DNA of 64,000 bases from Dysidea avara (taxonomy: Eukaryota > Porifera > Demospongiae > Dictyoceratida > Dysideidae): the NCBI RefSeq assembly GCF_963678975.1, contig NC_089273.1, forward strand, positions 24,694,356 to 24,758,355. The letters are read 5' to 3'. The notes under the pieces are model-generated. The model worked only from the letters and a program-made list of their open reading frames with translations, did no database searches and had not been told where the DNA came from. The position numbers and the translations under genes were made by a program. Positions 58,901 through 64,000 of this stretch are shown here, piece after piece; positions within the stretch are counted from its first letter, which is position 1; the number at the start of each line of letters is the position of its first letter.

Positions 58901-60520
58901 AGCCATAATTGAATTTGTCCGGAAACAGTGTCCTTTCAAAGTGTAGCAGAGTGTATATATATTGAGCTAGGAGATAGGCCAGACATGATGGTAGGACATG
59001 TAATTAAGTTATTTGTATTTGGTCTTAGTGACCACAAAGGCATGCCCAAGATGTACTATGAGGTTAACAGTTTACCAGCCTACTTGGCTCAGTCACCTGT
59101 ACTGCAGTAGTAAAATGTATTATAATGTGATTGCCATTAGTACCTGATATCAGTACATCTCTTATGTTCATGCATTGTATTAGGGATAGAGCATAGCAGC
59201 ATAACCAAAATTTGAGTTTAAAAGAAAGTAGAATGCTTTGACAATAAATCATTTCATACAAAGTCCCTTGTAACAGAATCAATTCCATAGAAGTTCTTTT
59301 ATGTGACCAGTTACCCTTTAAAATACTGTAGTGTCAGTGAGTGGTTGAGTAGTAATCAGCTCTGTAATGCATAGCTGGCCCCAATGTTTTGTAAAAGCAA
59401 CCATTCATGTTGGCCATAACACAGGAAAGGAGACAAAAGTTAAGAAGTGTGGTGAAATTGATTGATGTCCACTCAACTTTCACAATGTCCTGACTGCATG
59501 TCACCACATGTCTGAGAAGTTATTTCACAAACTGGGCTTCAAGATTACTACATGTTAAACCATGCAAGATTAATTTGTTTGTAATGCCTGCTACTGTTGA
59601 TGCCAATGGTATGACTAACAGAACACCTCTGAAACTAAGGAAAGTGATTCATTTATGGTTTCAGTAGTTATAGTATTATGCTTTGTATTCTGTCTTAGTT
59701 TGATGAAATATAGACACAGTATTTTGTAGGTGTGGATGTCCAAAGCAACCCATCCAAGTTGTAAAAGGATTGCATAATATATGCATAGGTCATGATGTAT
59801 GACATATTTCTGTAGATGGTTCTCATGATTTGTATGTGGTTGCCCTGTTGCCCCTTCTGAACAATTGTATGGTAAACTAGCATTGGTGCCTGTGCTACAT
59901 GCAGTACCATTTCACATTCCACATTAGCCACAATAGCATGAATCAATGCATTGGGAATGACGCATTAAAGATTATGTCCTAAAGTAGCATGCGATATCTT
60001 CTGATTCCACCATCATGCAAGCCTAAGTAGTTAAAATGATGTGAACACATGTGGGTTAACTAAACAGCAGAATTGCATGTAAGCTAAGTCAATAATTATC
60101 AAAACATGTGCAAATTATGTGGTGCTGTCCTATCATGCAGATACTGTAATTATGTGGTCAACATAGAGCATTTAAAGCAGTACTATTTGTTGTAGCTACA
60201 CTGCAAGCAAAGGTTTGAGCAAAATTAACTAAACACACAGGTGCACAATTCCTGGCTGATGTGTTGTTTTTTTTACAAATATTTTAGGCAAGTATGTAGT
60301 TAACATAACAAAGAATTGGAGTTACAAAGAGAAGACACTTACTCTAATAAAACACACAGGACAAATGAAAGTTCACTCAATTTGCCTACTCATGCATGTG
60401 TGTCCTATCCCTATCAAATGTGCTACTGTGTACTTTTCCAACAGTCCATATGCTGTGAAGTAATACCATAATGCTATGAACTTACTAAAAAAAGCATGCA
60501 CCAAAAAGGTATATAAACTA
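58901..60520. other. Unassigned DNA
   Basis: No gene is supported. The 60-codon frame at 58928-59110 is somewhat protein-like but lacks a start context, splice partner or family. Confidence 0.3.
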
Positions 60521-60524
60521 GGGA

Positions 60525-60955
60525 TGCAGCAATTATGCCAACTATGTGTGGGAATCAGGAATTATGCTAGCATTTTGAGGTGATTATAAAGTTTTAACAG
60601 TAGGAATATCTGCAGACTGCACAATCCCGTTAAAAAGGATCGAGATACTCTAACAGAGTAGTCAGAAACTCTAATAGAACAGTCACTGAATATTATTAAC
60701 TCTAATAAAGCAGTCACGTTGACATGAAAATAATCTAATACAGCAACCAGCTGAAGAATACAAGACTATTTAAAGCTTAAACATGAATGAAAGTGGTGTG
60801 ATACAACAATAAACTGGCATTATTAGCCAATTATGGTGGCATAATTTTGGGAATAATGGGCAATTCTCAAAAGCATAATAGGTGAGTTTTTGAGCACTGC
60901 TCAAAAGCATAATTCTCAATTTTTGGAGCATAATAGCCTCATGCCTAATATAAAC
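60525..60955. repeat. Dispersed repeat containing the 17-bp motif
   Basis: It contains CTAGGGATGCAGCAATTATG near 60518 and repeated GCATAAT-type words towards 60940, with three degenerate copies of TCTAATAGAGCAGTCAC at 60640-60720. It looks like a non-coding MITE-like unit with unclear edges. Confidence 0.4.
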
Positions 60956-61239
60956 AGAAAAAAATGTTTTGTCACTGGTGGAATTCGAAGCCTCATCCTA
61001 CACAGCACTAACCGCAATGGTGCTTTACCAGCTGAACTGTTTTTTATCATGTGGTGAGCAATGGAATGAAATGCAGCTGACGTCATGGCTTTCAATGTGT
61101 TGTAGCAGACTAAGGAACTCATGCAGAAGCTTGCAAGAAACTTTGTGGCATAGCCAGATGGTGAGAGTTTCATTTTGCATATGCATAGTGTCGATATGTG
61201 CACAGATTTCTGAGTAAGTGTTGTCAATACCTGACATGA

Positions 61240-61600
61240 AAAAGTGTGTCATTAAAAGGTGGCACTGATAAGAAATAATTTGTCGTGTGTAGGAATCAAA
61301 CCCTGGATCTTTGGATTAACAGTTCTATGTGCTAATGCATTGGCTGTTTGTTTCATGGTTTTGACAGGAATGTAACTCAAGTTTTACTTCACACCAATGC
61401 CTTCAACACTCTGTAGAGAGTGAATGAAAGCACATAGCAATTTGTAACAACAAACGTGGAGTCGCTATATATTATGAGCACTTAATTTTGTTAAAGTATT
61501 GTACCTTGTCGATATGTGCTTTGACTTTCGAGTTAGCAATGTCACAAAGCACATAGACAGACAGACAGCATTTCAGCTTTATATATTATATAGATAACGA
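61240..61600 (-). repeat. SINE-like unit, third family member
   Basis: On the minus strand it shares the CTGTCTGTCTGT start, the TTCATTCACTCTCTACAGAG block, the AACTTGAGTTACATTCCTGT block and a B-box-like GGTTTGATTCC (61292-61302) with the units at 2735 and 5650. Their presence at unlinked places shows this is a dispersed family. Confidence 0.55.
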
Positions 61601-61899
61601 ATTTAAATATATCTTAATTATCATGTGACCTATAGTAAATGTTACCATTTAAAACTTGAAAATGTTACTTAATACCAGGTTGGTAATTGCTATTTATACA
61701 TTGTAATGAAATTTGCCTATTACTTACTTAAATTCTGTGTTGACCTGGTATACAGGCAGTGCCTTTACTGGTAATTAACAATACTAATAATACTAATACT
61801 AAATACTTCATTCAAAATTATTTGGATATAATTCCCAGACAGTGTATATACAGTCTGTAGTTTAATATGCTAATTTGTACATTACTAATACACTTGCAG

Positions 61900-61983
61900 G
61901 TATTATGAGTGTCTTACAAAGACTTCTTGACAGGGATAAAACAGTTACTTTAGATGATATAAGATCGTGCAATGATGCAAGAG
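61900..61983 (+). other. Plausible 84-bp internal exon of an unknown gene
   Basis: A textbook acceptor (TTACTAATACACTTGCAG, with a TACTAAT branch-like site) precedes it and GAG|GTAATG follows. The exon is open in one frame: MSVLQRLLDRDKTVTLDDIR, then SCNDAR, starting two bases into the exon. No neighbouring exon can be assigned and I do not recognise the protein. It could be a relic of a captured gene. Confidence 0.4.
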
Positions 61984-62055
61984 GTAATGATGATAATAAA
62001 TTATATATACTGTATATGTACATAGCTAAAAATACTAGCATATTCAAAAGTTAGG

Positions 62056-62270
62056 AATTTAAAATGAAATTGGGATTCAAGCGATAAAAAGTGATGGAAC
62101 AAGTTGATATGGCTTTGTGGGAAAATCCTTACATTCGCAAGTCATAACAATTAATATTTTATTTAATGCCAAAGTAGGGATTCCTACAGATCTGTGTTGC
62201 AATACTTTCGTTCATACCTCTCATTCTACTAGTTTTTATCACCCAAATCCCTACTTCATTTTTAAATAAA
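62056..62270. mobile_element. Small inverted-end element
   Basis: ATTTAAAATGAAATTGGGAT and the reverse complement of ATTTAAAAATGAAGTAGGGAT mark the ends. The GATAAAAA motif recurs inside both ends. About 215 bp, no coding content. Confidence 0.6.
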
Positions 62271-62430
62271 TACACTAGTTTTGTTTGTTATATTATAGAC
62301 AAGCTTGTCTAGAATATTTAGAATGACTATGTAATGTAATAGATAGAACACGTGCGTATGTGTGCTTGTATCCTAATGTATGTCACATGTGTTAATTGTA
62401 TCAGTTGACAATGTGGTGATCCCTATAACA

Positions 62431-62497
62431 ACAAGTACACAGAAAAAATTGGAATTTTCAACTAGAGTAGTGACCATAGCACATCGATGAAAAGTAC
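62431..62497. repeat. Single arm of the P3-type palindromic element
   Basis: ACAAGTACACAGAAAAAATTGG is followed by TCAACTAGAGTAG and GACCATAGCACATCGAT, as in P3 at 47952. It ends abruptly where BEL gag-like sequence begins at about 62516. Confidence 0.7.
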
Positions 62498-62515
62498 TGT
62501 CTCAAGTGACCCCTA

Positions 62516-63900
62516 AACTTGGCAGACATCCTGAGACTCGCCTTTGCAGCAATTCATGCCAATCCCAACCTCAGTGGGATGCAGAAATTCAAATATTGTA
62601 AGGCATAGCTGCAGGGAGATGCTGCCAGAGCAATTTATAGACTTTCACTTTTAGAATTAAACTACAAACATCTGATATTGACTGTTTCAGCAAACCACAT
62701 GAAGTGGACAATTTGTAGACATGACTTTTCCTAAGAACAATTTAGCTGCTTTATGCATGTTGTATGACTCAGTAGAGAGTCATATTCATGGACTGTCAAT
62801 ACTTGGAAAGTCAGAGCAGTCATATGGAGATCTGTAAGTTATGAACAAACATATTTAGGCACAATCTTGCTGGAGAATAATTATTTTAATTCCAGTTGTT
62901 ACTTTCAGAATTAATGGCAGTGCTCCATTAGGATCCTTGTATGACCCATGAAGTACAGTTCCCAAGATTTCAACCACTGCTGCCTTCCAAGTTGAAGCAA
63001 GAAAAAAATAATAGAGATCACCCAGCAACTTATATCAACAAGAAGAAAGGAACTCCAGTGTGTGTACTTTTGTATTCCGCAAATGACCACATTCCATACA
63101 TTCTTGTGAAATTGTAACTATTCATCAAAAAATAATGGTATGAAATTGTCAAGAGAGATAACTTAATTGTGTTTTAACTATTTGGCATCACAAGGTGTTA
63201 CAATGCCAGTCCAGATTTCTATGTAAGAAATGCAAGAAGCACCATACCACATTGTGCAACAACAATGAACCACCATCTGCAGAGTTTCAAGGTGAATGAC
63301 AGTAAACCACCAACTCCAACAGATGCTATACAGGACTCCTCACACCAACATCACCATGCTCCATACCACATTTGATAACCACCTCTTTAGTAACTCAATA
63401 GCTCCTATCATTGCTATAGTAACAACAAGACTGGTGAAAATATTCTCTTCAACAAGTGAGCTCAATGTTTCTTCATATCCATGAAAATTGTCAAAGAATT
63501 GGGCTTATCAACCACCTCCACCACAGACATCATTCTAGAATGCACAAGAAAGTGGGTGTTACAACAGTAGAGATAGAGACCATCACTGGAGAACTGATTC
63601 ATATCCCAGCACTTATCATGCTAATGAATGCTTCACCCATCCAGATGTTTCTGTCAGTGCTATGCCACATTACAAGTGTTCAAGTTAGCCCATCCAGTTA
63701 ACGTAAGCAACCGATTAACGACCATACTTTGCCCCTCAGCTCCAAACTTGGTGGAGGAAGGTGATATAAACTTCCAATTTTCACCATCTGCTCTGGCTGT
63801 CTAGTACTCCTTGTAAACCAATTCATTTTAATACTCTGCGCAGTAGACTGAGACCATGTAAAGGCAGAATTATTGACCACCAGTACTTGTTATCGACTGT
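62516..63900 (+). pseudogene. Decayed BEL/Pao gag and protease region
   Basis: Translated in shifting frames it shows BEL gag pieces in the right order: AAIHANPNLSGMQKFKY (62550), LQGDAARAIYRLSLLELNY, YDSVESHIHGLSILGKSEQS (62765), a zinc-knuckle-like FLCKKCKKHHTTLCNN (63215) and a protease-region piece VGVTTVEIETITGE (63553). Many stops and frameshifts make it a dead copy. It is a different, much older lineage member than the BEL at 39336. The right end is not resolved before the window edge. Confidence 0.65.
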
Positions 63901-64000
63901 TTGTACATTTTCCACATATGAATTATTAGCCAGTTGCTAATATCCCTATGCATGAAAACTCCATTACATCCTGCTATATATGACGCAATTCAGCATGTAA

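Noticed and set aside
58928..59110. 60-codon frame with protein-like composition
   Set aside because: An acceptor-like ACAG precedes it, but there is no upstream exon, no known family and no donor; too little support.

Overview
This window is AT-rich eukaryotic DNA built almost entirely of transposable elements, many inserted inside one another. I recognise no complete host gene. The mix (a two-gene ISL2EU-type DNA transposon, BEL/Pao and Ty3/gypsy LTR elements, CR1/L2-type LINEs, hAT-like MITEs, many long palindromic elements and a complex minisatellite) points to an invertebrate animal. A sponge or another non-bilaterian would fit, but nothing here fixes the species.

Layout. 1-8.2 kb: a large inverted repeat (arms about 2.6-3.1 kb) with a third, older copy in its spacer. 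One arm carries a hAT-like MITE whose empty site is kept in the other arm. 8.2-16.2 kb: a 245-bp palindrome, a LINE 3' end on the minus strand, and otherwise unassigned DNA. 16.2-20.0 kb: a perfect 86-bp inverted repeat beside a decayed LINE, which is split by a 1.13-kb element flanked by TTAA. 20.7-26.6 kb: an ISL2EU-type transposon with 82-bp terminal inverted repeats. It encodes a THAP-DDE transposase (plus strand, one premature stop) and a three-exon SWIM/YqaJ-nuclease/PHD protein (minus strand, apparently intact). A 5'-truncated LINE with an intact RT frame sits inside its left terminal repeat. 26.8-36.7 kb: an inverted-repeat element with TA at both ends, LINE fragments, a DIRS-like RT relic, tRNA-like SINE heads and unassigned DNA.

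36.8-48.2 kb: a nest of elements. Palindrome P2 is split by a Ty3/gypsy element (5-bp duplication CTAAC), and the gypsy is split by a BEL/Pao element (5-bp duplication GGGCT). Palindromes P1 and P3 flank it. LTR divergence agrees with this order: BEL LTRs differ at 2 of 175 positions, gypsy LTRs at about eight positions plus a 6-bp indel. 48.2-64 kb: more MITEs, a roughly 2.6-kb minisatellite of about 31-bp monomers in a higher-order pattern, a palindrome with a one-sided internal duplication, a possible LTR-PBS-gag fragment, SINE-like copies, one plausible host exon and a decayed BEL gag running toward the right edge.

Shared theme. Several broken frames end in TGA where an arginine codon is expected, and many differences between repeat copies are CG versus TG/CA. 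This fits decay by methyl-CpG deamination. Nothing suggests cooperating host genes. The only functional pair is the transposase and YqaJ protein of the ISL2EU-type element.
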